NCBI RefSeq assembly: GCF_020748465.1
Contig: NZ_JAHZMP010000003.1
Location: 248,001-312,000 of the forward strand
Origin: Terrisporobacter mayombei
Lineage (GTDB): Bacteria > Bacillota > Clostridia > Peptostreptococcales > Peptostreptococcaceae
Direction of reading: 5' to 3'
Length of the DNA: 64,000 nt
Below the pieces are notes generated by a model that was given only the letters and a program-made list of their open reading frames with translations, made no database searches and was not told the DNA's origin. Every line of letters begins with the position of its first letter. Positions within the stretch are counted from its first letter, which is position 1. A program made the translations under genes and the position numbers. This document shows positions 16,791 through 25,546 of this stretch, in pieces.

Positions 16791-17687
16791 TTATTTTCTT
16801 TCTTTCATAGTTAAAGCCTTTGCCTTACAAGTACTATTACAAATTCCACATCCAATACACTTACTTTCATCTATTGTAACTTTACATTCTTTAACTTCAA
16901 ATACTCCAAAATGACATCTTTTTGCACATTTACCACAACCAACACATTTATTCTCGCCAAAGTCAACAATATATTTACTAGGTGGCCAAATTCCTATACT
17001 CTTTCTTCTTTGTTGTGATCTAAATACATAACAACAATCACCACAACAACTACATATTCCATTCGGATTAGCTGTATGCATTAACCCTGCTTTATGTGCT
17101 TCTATTACAATTTGTTTTGCTTTTTCTTTATTTATTTCTTCGCTAATACCTCTATCTGTACGTGTATTAATGCCATTTTCATATGTAATACATGTTCTTC
17201 CAGGTAAGTTACAATCTCCCTTCATAGAGCGACAATCACAATAGTTTAAATAAACTGGTCTATTATCATTTTCAATAAGTTCAAGTAATTCTTCTAATAA
17301 ATAAACTCTGTCTTTAGTAGGCAATTCTTCATCTTTAGAAAGTTTATTATAAAATGAGTTAAAAAACCATTTTTCTATTTTTCTTCTAGCTTCTTCATCA
17401 ATACTTCTATACAACTCTTGATCTAAAATACAGAAAACATTTAACTTCTCATAAAAATCATTTAAACAATACAACCCCTGTTCATTATCCACAATATTAA
17501 TTAAACCATTACGATAACTATTTTTAATAAATTCTTCATCACTAGTTATACTTGCAATGTCATTTTCATCGAAAATATCTTTATCTATTTTTTCTACAAA
17601 TTCAATTTCTGAAGGTTTAAAAAATACATCTAAATAGTCAATAGCACCTTCTGGAACTTTAAATTTTTCAATAAATAAGCTATACAT
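16791..17687 (-). CDS. 4Fe-4S ferredoxin-domain protein
   Basis: A 298-residue protein. The first ~130 residues are helical and acidic. A Cys-rich middle follows (NYCDCRSMKGDCNLPGRTC, then CSCCGDCC), and a C-terminal two-cluster ferredoxin domain has two canonical CxxCxxCxxxC motifs, CVGCGKCAKRC and CIGCGICNSTC. Similar proteins are annotated in Clostridia as 4Fe-4S binding proteins of unknown partner. It probably passes electrons in the cytoplasm. AGGGAGTG precedes the start, and a 25-residue ORF lies just upstream. Confidence 0.8.
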   Translation of the reverse strand: MYSLFIEKFKVPEGAIDYLDVFFKPSEIEFVEKIDKDIFDENDIASITSDEEFIKNSYRNGLINIVDNEQGLYCLNDFYEKLNVFCILDQELYRSIDEEARRKIEKWFFNSFYNKLSKDEELPTKDRVYLLEELLELIENDNRPVYLNYCDCRSMKGDCNLPGRTCITYENGINTRTDRGISEEINKEKAKQIVIEAHKAGLMHTANPNGICSCCGDCCYVFRSQQRRKSIGIWPPSKYIVDFGENKCVGCGKCAKRCHFGVFEVKECKVTIDESKCIGCGICNSTCKAKALTMKERK

Positions 17688-17729
17688 ACTATCACTCCCT
17701 ATTTGTAATATGGTCCACTGTATCTTGCT

Positions 17730-17807
17730 TTAAAAAGTATAATGCTTTAATTTTTCATTTTCTTTATTTGCCATTTCAAGAGCCTTTTTATAATAATTTA
17801 ATGTCAT
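17730..17807 (-). CDS. 25-residue ORF, possible leader or truncated TPR-like gene
   Basis: ATG 17807 follows a strong AAAGGAGATATAACT site and encodes MTLNYYKKALEMANKENEKL plus five residues. The sequence looks like the first helix of a tetratricopeptide-type protein. It ends 43 bases before the 4Fe-4S gene. Either a real small protein co-transcribed with that gene or a truncated gene. Confidence 0.35.
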   Translation of the reverse strand: MTLNYYKKALEMANKENEKLKHYTF

Positions 17808-17956
17808 AGTTATATCTCCTTTCAAATAGTAGTTATATTTTATCCTTTACTTAAGCTTGGTATATTTTTATCTGTACATCTCTGTTATCTTTCCTTTACA
17901 CATCGTTTTATCTTATATTTATCTTATATAAATTTATTATATATAATAAAGAACTA

Positions 17957-18106
17957 CTAAGCTATAAACTTAGTAGTCCTTATCCTCTTTTTCGAGGGTT
18001 TGAATGGTGGAAATTATTAAATAAATCTAATGCTATATTAATTAGCATAATTGGAGCTTTTATTTATGATAAATAAAAAATCACTCTTACTAGCAATAAG
18101 AGTGAT
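17957..18106. repeat. Two hairpins around a plus-strand gene tail
   Basis: CTACTAAG…CTTAGTAG at 17957-17979 and ATCACTCTTA…TAAGAGTGAT at 18080-18106 are perfect short inverted repeats. Between them a plus-strand frame reads FEWWKLLNKSNAILISIIGA…DK to a stop, a membrane-like C-terminal fragment with no start. The stretch is gene debris bounded by terminators. Confidence 0.35.
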
Positions 18107-18141
18107 CCTAATAAAGAATAATTCATTTATACATAGAAATC

Positions 18142-18196
18142 ACACTTTCATTATTTATAACTCTTAAGAATGAAAGTGTGTTTATTTTTTACACTT
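18142..18196. terminator. Rho-independent terminator
   Basis: CACACTTTCAT pairs with ATGAAAGTGTG, followed on the plus strand by TTTATTTTTT. No intact plus-strand gene precedes it, so the gene it served has probably gone. Confidence 0.5.
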
Positions 18197-18200
18197 CATT

Positions 18201-18312
18201 TTAAAACTCATATACATATGGCGCCCAAAACCGTTGTCCAAGAACCATCGCAGTCCAATTTTTAATTTTTTTGGCTTCATTATTATAGGCTCGTCTACAT
18301 TCTAATATAAAT
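18201..18312 (-). pseudogene. C-terminal gene remnant
   Basis: About 37 minus-strand codons end NWTAMVLGQRFWAPYVYEF and stop at 18201-18203; no start is present and the frame runs back only to the end of the next gene. Aromatic-rich, family not recognised. Confidence 0.3.
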
Positions 18313-18316
18313 CTAT

Positions 18317-18517
18317 TTATTGTTCTAAATATTTATCAAATATTATTGTTGCCAGCTCTTCCTTTGTTAAAGTTTCAAGACTTGGTATATCACATAAGTC
18401 CATTTCTAATAAAAATTCTCCACACTCTACTTCTAGATATGACCCACTATCATCTGATTTGACTTCCCATCCTTCTAAGTCTGCTACTATATTGGCAATT
18501 CTCTCTTCTTTAGTCAT
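18317..18517 (-). CDS. Small acidic hypothetical protein
   Basis: A 66-residue acidic protein (MTKEERIANIVADLEGWEVK…) with an AAAGAGGTG ribosome site. No membrane segment or known motif is visible. It stands alone between remnant sequences. Length and composition are similar to small regulators or inhibitors, but no function can be assigned. Confidence 0.5.
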   Translation of the reverse strand: MTKEERIANIVADLEGWEVKSDDSGSYLEVECGEFLLEMDLCDIPSLETLTKEELATIIFDKYLEQ

Positions 18518-18896
18518 TTTTACACCTCTTTTTTATTTTTTATGTAAGTATACTTTAGTTTAACTTTTATTATAAGTTTTATCAATCCAGTTAGTAAATA
18601 TAACTTAGTAACTCTTTTATATCCTGGTATTATTTTTTCTTATCATAACTCAAAAGATTTACAATTATTATTTTTCACTTCTATAAAATATTTAATACAT
18701 TCATTATTTATACACATACTTATTTACTATATATTTAAATATAAAAAACTACTAAACAATAAACTTAGTAGCTCTTCATCTTATTTTGGTGGTTCTGAAT
18801 GTTGGAGATGATTTACAATAATCATCTCCGACATTCAATATTTATATTAAATTTTTTTTTAATTGAATTATTTAAATCTAGTAATACTTTGTATAA
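18518..18896. other. Gene-free stretch with two hairpins
   Basis: No coding frame is supportable. A short CTACTAA…TTAGTAG hairpin lies near 18746-18768. At 18798-18836 an almost perfect inverted repeat (GAATGTTGGAGATGATT with its complement, one mismatch) carries the TTGGAGATGA string that also occurs at the tmRNA 3' end and in the three att-like repeats. Confidence 0.45.
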
Positions 18897-19436
18897 TTAA
18901 CAACCTAAATACCTAAATTCTATACTAGTTAAAGCTACAGCACCCTGGAAGTCATTAGTAGCTGGAATACGAGCAATGCTCAATAATGCAAAATCTTCTG
19001 CTCTGATAATATCTTCTAACTTAAACTCTAAAACATAATGATTATATTGCTGACTACCTGGTGAATTTTTAACTGGAATATTGTTTCTATTAACAGTATT
19101 TAAATCATCTATATCTATTACTCCATTAGCTCTAGTAAATAATGATGAAAATCTAATTGAAAATCTATCTCCTGGTGTATTTGTATTATCACTTATTAAA
19201 TGAACAAATACTTTAGCATTTTGGCATCTTCTTACAGCATCTTTTGGTACACTAAAAGTTAATGAATACTCATCTGTATCACCTACAGGTATAAGCCATC
19301 CTAATATAAAAAGTCCAGAACCTCCAAGTTGTTCAGTGTCAGGTCCAGTGGTATTAGCATCATTAATGTTTCCAGCATTGAATATTAATGATTTATATTG
19401 TGGTTCTTCATAATTATAATCCCAATTATCTGACAT
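18897..19436 (-). CDS. Hypothetical beta-rich protein
   Basis: A 179-residue protein from the ATG at 19436 (MSDNWDYNYEEPQYKSL), chosen because GGAGG lies ahead of it; the longer frame has no ribosome site. Alternating hydrophobic residues, many Asn/Thr, and no signal peptide or membrane segment suggest a beta-sandwich such as a coat or carbohydrate-binding module. I do not recognise it. It lies just to the left of an att-like repeat and may be cargo. Confidence 0.55.
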   Translation of the reverse strand: MSDNWDYNYEEPQYKSLIFNAGNINDANTTGPDTEQLGGSGLFILGWLIPVGDTDEYSLTFSVPKDAVRRCQNAKVFVHLISDNTNTPGDRFSIRFSSLFTRANGVIDIDDLNTVNRNNIPVKNSPGSQQYNHYVLEFKLEDIIRAEDFALLSIARIPATNDFQGAVALTSIEFRYLGC

Positions 19437-19507
19437 ATTAAAACACCTCCTTCCATAATACAATATATTCTGCATTTCCAATTATGTTACTTATTTTATA
19501 CAATTAA

Positions 19508-19712
19508 AAAAGGCATTGATTTTAAAATCAATACCTTTTCATGTTCTCAAATATTGGAGATGAGGGGATACTCTAACATATATTTTTTTAGTAATTTTTA
19601 TTTTTTATCATATCATTTATTTGTGTATATTGCTTAATTATATCAGTTCAATATTTTATTTAGCTTTTTTATTTTTCTTTAAACTTAATTGTATTGTGTG
19701 CTAATACCTATC
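19508..19712. repeat. att-like repeat copy A (tmRNA 3'-end remnant with arm)
   Basis: The unit begins with a terminator hairpin (AGGCATTGATTTTAAAATCAATACC), then ATTGGAGATGAGGGGATACTC at about 19552-19573, ~120 bases of AT-rich sequence and a GTGTGCTAA box at 19696-19704. The core matches the 3' end of tmRNA on the minus strand. Copies B (30.55 kb) and C (41.0 kb) match along the whole length with only scattered differences and the same 144-145 bp spacing from core to box. This fits an old attachment junction left by an element inserted at ssrA. Confidence 0.65.
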
Positions 19713-19724
19713 CAATATATATCT

Positions 19725-19890
19725 ATAACGAATCTTCCATCTTCAGGGTTTCGGTATCTAGCATTCAAATAATATAATCCTGCCTTATTATCGTAAATTC
19801 CACCTGTGTAACAGATTTCATTGTAGAAGTAGTATTTTTCACCTCCGGAGCTTGAAATATCTATAATTGTGGCAATGGCATTTTCTGTTG
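19725..19890 (-). pseudogene. Decayed RHS core remnant
   Basis: The minus strand encodes pieces of the RHS-associated core: EKYYFYNEICYTGGIYDNKA followed by GLYYLNARYRNPEDGRF. Compared with the orphan RHS tip at 31.3-33.1 kb, the ~35 codons between KYYFYN and NEICYTGG are missing; the deletion ends share the string TTGTAGAAG, so it probably arose by recombination between short repeats. It is fused directly to the arm of copy A and has neither start nor toxin tip. Confidence 0.65.
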
Positions 19891-19895
19891 TTAAT

Positions 19896-19940
19896 AAAAT
19901 ACTCCAATTATAATGGTAGATATATTTGGAGTATTTTTTA
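19896..19940 (+). terminator. Rho-independent terminator
   Basis: AATACTCCAA pairs with TTGGAGTATT (with a spacer) and is followed by TTTTTTATTT. It belongs to no intact gene. The rest of 19.94-20.08 kb is AT-rich with nothing else seen. Confidence 0.5.
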
Positions 19941-20085
19941 TTTATTAAATAAGTTTTACTTATTTAAAATTAAGGTTTTGTTAAAGAACAGTGTTGATAA
20001 TATGATATATTTTAAGGTAACTCGTTAAAAAGTTTCCTTAATTCACATTTTGAAAATTACGACTTAATACAACTACTGGTCATGA

Positions 20086-20538
20086 TTATTTTTCTAATAC
20101 ATTTATACCCTCATATTTCATTAAGTAATAAGATTCCTTTTCTGTAACTTCCTCCTCGATTGTCCACCCTTGAGATAAATAAAAATTCAAAGCATTTTCA
20201 TTTGCCTTTACACATTTCAATACTAATGGTAATCCGACTACTTTTGCAGATTGATTAATCAATGCTTTTCCTACTCCACACCTTTTAAAATTTGATGAAA
20301 CAAATAAATTGTGAATAAATTTATCTTCTTCCCAAATTGAAACAAACCCAGCAATCTCATTGTTTATTTTTGCTGTTAATATTAATTCTCCTTCTGTACT
20401 AATATCAAAATCATCTAATTTTATGCTATCATATTCCATCCAATTGAAATCTTCTTGTCTTGTGTTTAAAAAAATCTTTCGTAGGTCATCATATTCTTCT
20501 TTTTGAGCCTTTTGTATATAAATATAATTTTTATTCAT
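20086..20538 (-). CDS. GNAT family N-acetyltransferase
   Basis: A 150-residue single-domain GNAT protein with motif A FKRCGVGKALINQSAK near residue 88 and the NENALNFYLSQGW segment near 115, both typical of acetyl-CoA binding and substrate strands. An AAAGGAG site precedes the ATG. It sits alone between remnants to the right of att-like copy A. Substrate unknown; related proteins acetylate small amines, antibiotics or protein N-termini. Confidence 0.82.
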   Translation of the reverse strand: MNKNYIYIQKAQKEEYDDLRKIFLNTRQEDFNWMEYDSIKLDDFDISTEGELILTAKINNEIAGFVSIWEEDKFIHNLFVSSNFKRCGVGKALINQSAKVVGLPLVLKCVKANENALNFYLSQGWTIEEEVTEKESYYLMKYEGINVLEK

Positions 20539-20569
20539 TGCATTTTCTCCTTTAATGGATATACTTACA

Positions 20570-20862
20570 TCTTCTTCTTCCTATATCATCTATTGGAACA
20601 TATCTATATTGTTCTACTACACTTGCTGTGCTTCCTTCATCAAGCTCATATTTGTCTTTTCTCCATGTAATTAATTTCGTGGCCGAATTTGTAACTACCA
20701 AAAACTTACTTTTTAATAGTAAATTTATAAAGTTTCAATCTCAACTTTTATTGCTGTAGCTCCTTCCAATTCAATCCATTTTAAACTTGATTTAAATTCT
20801 GAGCCACCTTATCTAAATTGCATATATTTTCTATAACATAGGCTCCTTTATTTTTAACATAT
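20570..20862 (-). pseudogene. Decayed gene fragments, one resembling the cyclase/kynurenine-formamidase family
   Basis: The minus strand carries AYVIENICNLDKVAQ and, in another frame, KSSLKWIELEGATAIKVEIE ending at a stop at 20725. Together they resemble the C-terminal part of metal-dependent cyclase-family hydrolases (…ENLTNLDKL… then …GATA-P-R…). A further fragment toward 20570 (TWRKDKYELDEGSTASVVEQ) is of unknown origin. No intact frame, start or ribosome site remains. Confidence 0.4.
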
Positions 20863-20898
20863 TTAATCTAAGTTCATATTTTATTAGATTTCTTTTAA

Positions 20899-22005
20899 TT
20901 ACATATACATGTTAGCCCATTGTACAGGTGTAATAGCCTTACAACTATATACTTGTTTAAATTGTTCTACTACATTTCCTGTGTTTTCTTCTATATTTCT
21001 CATACTAAAAAATATACTTCCTTCAGCCTCACAGTAAGTTCTATTTATAGTTATCTCTTGAGCTATTTCTTTTGCTATATCTACATTATTTATATTTTGA
21101 CCTATATATAAACTAACATCTGTACCCTCTACTAAATCTGACCACCATTTTACTAAAGTTTCATAAGGACTATTTTTGTTGTCTATAGTCCAATAAATTT
21201 GAGGAGCTATATAGTCTATAATACCTTCTTCTACCCAAGTTACAGTATCCATATATGCATCATAATAGCTCTCTAAGTTTTTACTCTCCGATCCCTTAAT
21301 ATCGCTACTTTTATTTTTCCAAACACCAAATGGACTTATACCAAATTGAACAGATGGTCTTATTGATTTTATGACGTTATATACTAATCTAATCATTTGG
21401 GTTACGGCCTCACGTCTTTTATTTGCAATTTCTCCTTCTCTATCTTCGCCTTCTGGTAGAGGATAATTATACGGATAAAAATAATCATCAAAATGAATTC
21501 CGTCTACACAATAGTTTTTTATTATTTCATAAACTGTAACAGCAATATAGTTTACAACTTCTGGATTCTCTGGGTTATAAAATAATGCATTTTCAAAAGG
21601 TAACACCCAATCTGGTCTTAATTTTGCTACATTATTGTTTGCTAATTTATCCAAATCAGTCCCTTGTGTAGTTACTCTATATGGATTTAGCCAAGCATGA
21701 AACTCCATATTTCTTTTGTGAGTTTCTTCAATCATAAATTTTAACGGATCATATCCTGGATTAACACCTTGCTTTCCTGTAAGATATTCTGACCATGGAT
21801 TTATACCTGATTTATATAATGCATCTGATACTGGTCTTATTTGAACAAATACAGCATTGAAATTTAATGATTTTAAAGTTTCTAATATATCTATGAATTC
21901 TTTCATTTGTGCTTTAGGATTATTTTGCGTTTTAGGCCAATCAATATCATATACAGTTGTTATCCATACTCCCCTAAGTTCTACTTTTTTACAATTATTT
22001 CTCAT
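20899..22005 (-). CDS. DUF187 / glycosyl-hydrolase-like 10 family protein
   Basis: A 368-residue (beta/alpha)8 protein. The start KKVELRGVWITTVYDIDWP, the middle VDGIHFDDYFYPY and the later GISPFGVW and DYIAPQIYW are the signature blocks of the YngK/DUF187 family, related to GH-like enzymes that act on peptidoglycan-type amino sugars. The acidic residues in GIHFDDYF are the usual catalytic candidates. There is no signal peptide, unlike many homologues, so it may act on recycled wall fragments in the cytoplasm. TAGGAGTG precedes the ATG. Confidence 0.85.
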   Translation of the reverse strand: MRNNCKKVELRGVWITTVYDIDWPKTQNNPKAQMKEFIDILETLKSLNFNAVFVQIRPVSDALYKSGINPWSEYLTGKQGVNPGYDPLKFMIEETHKRNMEFHAWLNPYRVTTQGTDLDKLANNNVAKLRPDWVLPFENALFYNPENPEVVNYIAVTVYEIIKNYCVDGIHFDDYFYPYNYPLPEGEDREGEIANKRREAVTQMIRLVYNVIKSIRPSVQFGISPFGVWKNKSSDIKGSESKNLESYYDAYMDTVTWVEEGIIDYIAPQIYWTIDNKNSPYETLVKWWSDLVEGTDVSLYIGQNINNVDIAKEIAQEITINRTYCEAEGSIFFSMRNIEENTGNVVEQFKQVYSCKAITPVQWANMYM

Positions 22006-22082
22006 ATACTCACACTCCTATAAAATAGTATGATGGTTTATTGTAAAGTAATAATAATACTTAGATATTTTATGATATATTA

Positions 22083-22114
22083 AAAACCGTATCACAAGTA
22101 TGCGATACGGTTTA
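22083..22114 (-). terminator. Rho-independent terminator
   Basis: AAACCGTATC and GATACGGTTT pair; T's follow on the minus strand. It ends the dioxygenase transcript. The stem is almost the same as that at 15.03 kb, so it is a repeated terminator type in this genome. Confidence 0.65.
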
Positions 22115-22146
22115 TTCCTTAGAGTACAATCTATTTAACATGGAAA

Positions 22147-22923
22147 CTAACCTATTTTTATAGATCTCATAGAAAGAGAACCATGTTCTATTCCCTTGAA
22201 TATAAACTCAACCTTATCTCCTTCTTCCATCAATGCAGAAATATATAATAAAGGTAGATAGTGTTCAGCAGTTGGAGCAGAAAGTAAAGCTTCTCTCCCA
22301 ATGGCTTTGTAATTGATTAATTTATCATGATCACCTTTGATAACAGCATTAGCTACGAATTCATCAAATTCAGATGCCCAAGTATAAGGACTGATATCTT
22401 TATCTTCTTTCATTTCTCTTAAATTATGAACTATATTACCACTACCCAGAATTAATATACCTTCTTCTCTAAGCTTAGATAGTTTTTTACCTAGGTTATA
22501 GTGATACTCTTCATTTTCTAACGCATTTAAACTTAATTGCAATACGGGTATATCTGATTTTGGATATATATGTTTTAATATACACCATGCACCATGGTCT
22601 ATTCCCCAAGTATCAGTTAGCTTTACATCATAATCCTTTAATTCCTCAAATACCTTATTTATATAAGGTTTTGCTCCACTAGTTGAATATTTCACCTTAT
22701 ATAATTCTTCAGGGAATCCATAAAAATCATATATTTCTTTAGGCGAATCTTGTTCAGTTATATAAGTCCCATTAGTTACCCAATGTGCTGATATAACCAT
22801 TATGGCATTAGGCTTATCTAATTCTTCACCTAATTTACTTAACCTTTTAGTATATGAATTTTCTATTATCGCATTCATAGGGCTTCCATGTCCTATAAAT
22901 AAGACTGGTTGCTTTTTAACCAT
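22147..22923 (-). CDS. ygiD: LigB-type extradiol dioxygenase, YgiD family
   Basis: A 258-residue protein matching the YgiD family, whose members open catechol rings such as that of DOPA with a single metal ion. Metal ligands are visible: FIGHGSPMNA (His near residue 12), ISAHWVT (His near 46), and a later GSGNIVHNL (His near 160); the acid/base TWGIDHGAWC is also conserved. The adjacent LysR gene, on the same strand about 210 bases upstream, is a plausible regulator. Its true substrate in an anaerobe is uncertain because the reaction uses oxygen. Confidence 0.85.
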   Translation of the reverse strand: MVKKQPVLFIGHGSPMNAIIENSYTKRLSKLGEELDKPNAIMVISAHWVTNGTYITEQDSPKEIYDFYGFPEELYKVKYSTSGAKPYINKVFEELKDYDVKLTDTWGIDHGAWCILKHIYPKSDIPVLQLSLNALENEEYHYNLGKKLSKLREEGILILGSGNIVHNLREMKEDKDISPYTWASEFDEFVANAVIKGDHDKLINYKAIGREALLSAPTAEHYLPLLYISALMEEGDKVEFIFKGIEHGSLSMRSIKIG

Positions 22924-23135
22924 ATATAACCACCGCCACTTATTAATTTGATAAAATGGAACTTATATAGGTTCCACTATATCTTATCTTATTTTATTCT
23001 TACCCAAATTCCATATAAAAAATCTTACTTACCTCTAGGCTAAATTTATGTCCGTAAATGTAAGTATTATAACAAAGTATCCAACAAGCACTCTAGCAAA
23101 ATCAATTGCAATAACACTTCAAATCAGTGCCTGTG

Positions 23136-24044
23136 TTATATACTATCATTCAATGAAAAGTTAGCGGATGATAATATCTCAACAAATTTTGCAGAAGCTA
23201 ATGAAAGTGGAACACCCTTTAAATAACAAACGCCAATACTTCTACTTGGTATTTCTTCTAAAATATTAACCTCATACAATAATCCCTTTTCTAAATAATC
23301 CCTTGAAAACTCCTTTACTACACAAGCAATCCCTAAATTTATCTTTGCAAACTCCAACAATAAATCAAAAGATCCAAGTTCAAACTCTGGAGAAATTTTT
23401 ATACCTTTTGAAGTCATGAACTTCTCTACATACTTTCTTGAATTTGAATTAGGCTCTAGGAATATTAAAGGATATTTTACCATTTCTTCTAATGAAATTT
23501 TCTCCGTTGATAAATCCTTATACTTGTCTCCACAAACAAAAATATCTTTAACATCTCTACAAGGCCTTAATTCTAATGAGTGATCATCAATTGGAAAATT
23601 ACAAATTGCAATATTAATTTCTCCTGACTTAATTAAGTCGCAAAGTTCTAAGGTAGTGCCATTTATAATCTTAAACTTAATATTAGGATATCTATTATGA
23701 AAAAACTCTAAATATGGAATTAGAAAATACTTAGATATAGTATCTCCTACCCCAATCTTTAACTCTCCCACAGTTAAATCTTTAAATTCTAATATTTTTT
23801 CTTCTCCAGCATTGATTAAATTAATTGCTGAATTTACATATTCAAATAAAAGGCTCCCTTCATTAGTTAAGGATACCCCCCTAGGTGTTCTATTGAAAAG
23901 TCTAATATCTAGTTCTCCTTCTAATTGCATTATAGCTTGGCTCACTGCTGGCTGTGTCATGTAAAGCTCCTTTGATGCCTTTGAAAAGCTTTTACTTTTT
24001 CCTACCTTACAAAACACCTTATATAAATCTAATTTAGTAACCAT
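23136..24044 (-). CDS. LysR-family transcriptional regulator
   Basis: A 302-residue LysR regulator. The N-terminal winged helix-turn-helix reads SKSFSKASKELYMTQPAVSQ near residues 16-35, followed by the linker helix and a two-lobed periplasmic-binding-type effector domain (residues ~90-295; VGELKIGVGDT). GGGGTG precedes the start. It diverges from the CofE-like gene and lies upstream of ygiD on the same strand, so it may control either. The effector is unknown. The 22.93-23.13 kb gap may hold a decayed membrane-protein tail. Confidence 0.9.
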   Translation of the reverse strand: MVTKLDLYKVFCKVGKSKSFSKASKELYMTQPAVSQAIMQLEGELDIRLFNRTPRGVSLTNEGSLLFEYVNSAINLINAGEEKILEFKDLTVGELKIGVGDTISKYFLIPYLEFFHNRYPNIKFKIINGTTLELCDLIKSGEINIAICNFPIDDHSLELRPCRDVKDIFVCGDKYKDLSTEKISLEEMVKYPLIFLEPNSNSRKYVEKFMTSKGIKISPEFELGSFDLLLEFAKINLGIACVVKEFSRDYLEKGLLYEVNILEEIPSRSIGVCYLKGVPLSLASAKFVEILSSANFSLNDSI

Positions 24045-24162
24045 ATAAGCACCCCTTATATTATGTATTCATTCTATTTATTTTACTTATATCATTTATT
24101 GGTGTATATTACAATAGTACGAAATATTTGAAATTAAATTTAAATTGTTGGGAGAGATTATT

Positions 24163-25353
24163 TTGGAAAGAGTTATTGGTACAGTTGTTAGAGGACTTCG
24201 TTGCCCAATCATTAAAGAAGGCGATAAAATCGAAGATATAGTTGTAGAAAGTGTACTTAAAGCTTCAGAAGTAGAAGGCTTTACTATAAATGATAAGGAC
24301 ATAGTTACTGTAACTGAATCAGTAGTTGCACGTGCTCAAGGAAATTATGCTTCTATAGATAATATAGCTAAAGATGTTAAATCTAAATTTGGTGACGATA
24401 CTATTGGTGTAATATTCCCTATCTTAAGTCGTAACCGTTTTGCAATCTGCCTTCGTGGTATAGCAAAGGAAGCTAAGAAAATAGTATTAATGTTAAGCTA
24501 TCCATCTGATGAAGTTGGAAATCATCTAGTTGACTTAGATATGTTAGATGATAAGGGAGTTAATCCTTGGACAGATGTTTTAACAGAGCAAGAATTCCGT
24601 AATCTGTTTGGGTATAATAAACATACTTTCACAGGTGTTGATTACATTGATTATTATAAATCTTTAATCCAAGAATATGGTGTTGAGTGTGAAGTAATAT
24701 TCTCAAACAATCCTAAAACTATCTTAAATTATACAAAGAGCGTTCTTACTTGTGATATTCATACAAGATTTAGAACTATGAAAATTTTAAAAGCAAATGG
24801 TGTAGAAAAGATCTATAGCCTTGATGATATATTATGTGAATCTATTGATGGAAGTGGATGTAATGAAACTTATGGATTACTAGGTTCAAACAAATCAACA
24901 GAAGAAACTGTTAAACTTTTCCCTCGTAACTGTCAACCTATAGTTGATAATATACAAGCTATTCTTAAAGAGAAAACAGGAAAAGATGTTGAGGTCATGA
25001 TTTATGGAGATGGAGCTTTCAAGGATCCAGTGGGTAAGATTTGGGAACTTGCTGACCCAGTTGTTTCACCAGCTTATACATCAGGCTTAAATGGTACTCC
25101 AAATGAAATAAAATTAAAGTATCTTGCTGATAATAACTTCGCTGATTTAAAGGGTGAAGAACTTAAGAAAGCAATATCAGAATATATTAAAAATAAGGAA
25201 TCAGATTTAGTTGGAACTATGGAATCACAAGGTACTACTCCAAGAAGACTTACTGACCTTATAGGATCATTATCTGACTTAACTTCAGGAAGTGGAGATA
25301 AGGGAACTCCTATTATATTCATCCAAGGTTATTTCGATAATTACACAAAGTAA
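24163..25353 (+). CDS. CofE-like coenzyme F420-0:L-glutamate ligase family protein
   Basis: A 396-residue protein; the TTG at 24163 (MERVIGTVVRGLRCP) is preferred because GGGAGAG lies 6 bases before it. The N-terminal part resembles CofE (IVTVTESVVARAQGNY near residue 45). CofE adds glutamate to F420, but Clostridia of this type generally lack the F420 pathway and carry this longer family with an unknown role, so the ligase function is doubtful. It diverges from the LysR gene and has a strong terminator. Confidence 0.72.
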   Translation: MERVIGTVVRGLRCPIIKEGDKIEDIVVESVLKASEVEGFTINDKDIVTVTESVVARAQGNYASIDNIAKDVKSKFGDDTIGVIFPILSRNRFAICLRGIAKEAKKIVLMLSYPSDEVGNHLVDLDMLDDKGVNPWTDVLTEQEFRNLFGYNKHTFTGVDYIDYYKSLIQEYGVECEVIFSNNPKTILNYTKSVLTCDIHTRFRTMKILKANGVEKIYSLDDILCESIDGSGCNETYGLLGSNKSTEETVKLFPRNCQPIVDNIQAILKEKTGKDVEVMIYGDGAFKDPVGKIWELADPVVSPAYTSGLNGTPNEIKLKYLADNNFADLKGEELKKAISEYIKNKESDLVGTMESQGTTPRRLTDLIGSLSDLTSGSGDKGTPIIFIQGYFDNYTK

Positions 25354-25366
25354 TAACTAAAAAAAT

Positions 25367-25416
25367 GGCTGCCACTTCAGCAGATTAAAAATCTGTTAGT
25401 GGTAGCTCTTTTTTAG
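25367..25416 (+). terminator. Rho-independent terminator
   Basis: A long imperfect stem (GCTGCCACT / AGTGGTAGC with inner CAGAT / ATCTG) followed by TTTTTT ends the CofE-like gene. Confidence 0.75.
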
Positions 25417-25457
25417 TTATTCAAATAATCAGCAGTTAATGCAACTGTTAATTTTTT

Positions 25458-25500
25458 TAATGTTGGAGATGAATCATAGGAATCATATCCACCATTATTT
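25458..25500. repeat. Inverted repeat carrying the att-like core string
   Basis: AATGTTGGAGATGA pairs with TCATATCCACCATT (12 of 14 positions) around a short loop. The left arm shares TTGGAGATGA with the tmRNA 3' end, as does the hairpin at 18.80 kb. It lies between convergent transcripts and may be a protein-binding or integration-related site, or a mere short palindromic repeat. Confidence 0.35.
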
Positions 25501-25546
25501 CATGTATAAAATTATTATTCCTCAGACATAATTATTCTACTATTAA

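Noticed and set aside
18000-18020. GAATGGTGGAAATTATTAAA as a further att-like core
   Set aside because: The match to the tmRNA end is short (TGGTGGA), and the stretch reads as coding debris (FEWWKLLNKSNAI) in the plus strand. No GTGTGCTAA box follows.
22930-23135. Decayed membrane-protein gene between ygiD and the LysR gene
   Set aside because: A minus-strand string (IAIDFARVLVGYFVIILTF) looks membrane-like, but it is under 30 codons with a stop on each side, too little to call.
24145-24162. Upstream TTG start for the CofE-like protein
   Set aside because: This TTG overlaps the GGGAGAG ribosome site that serves the TTG at 24163.
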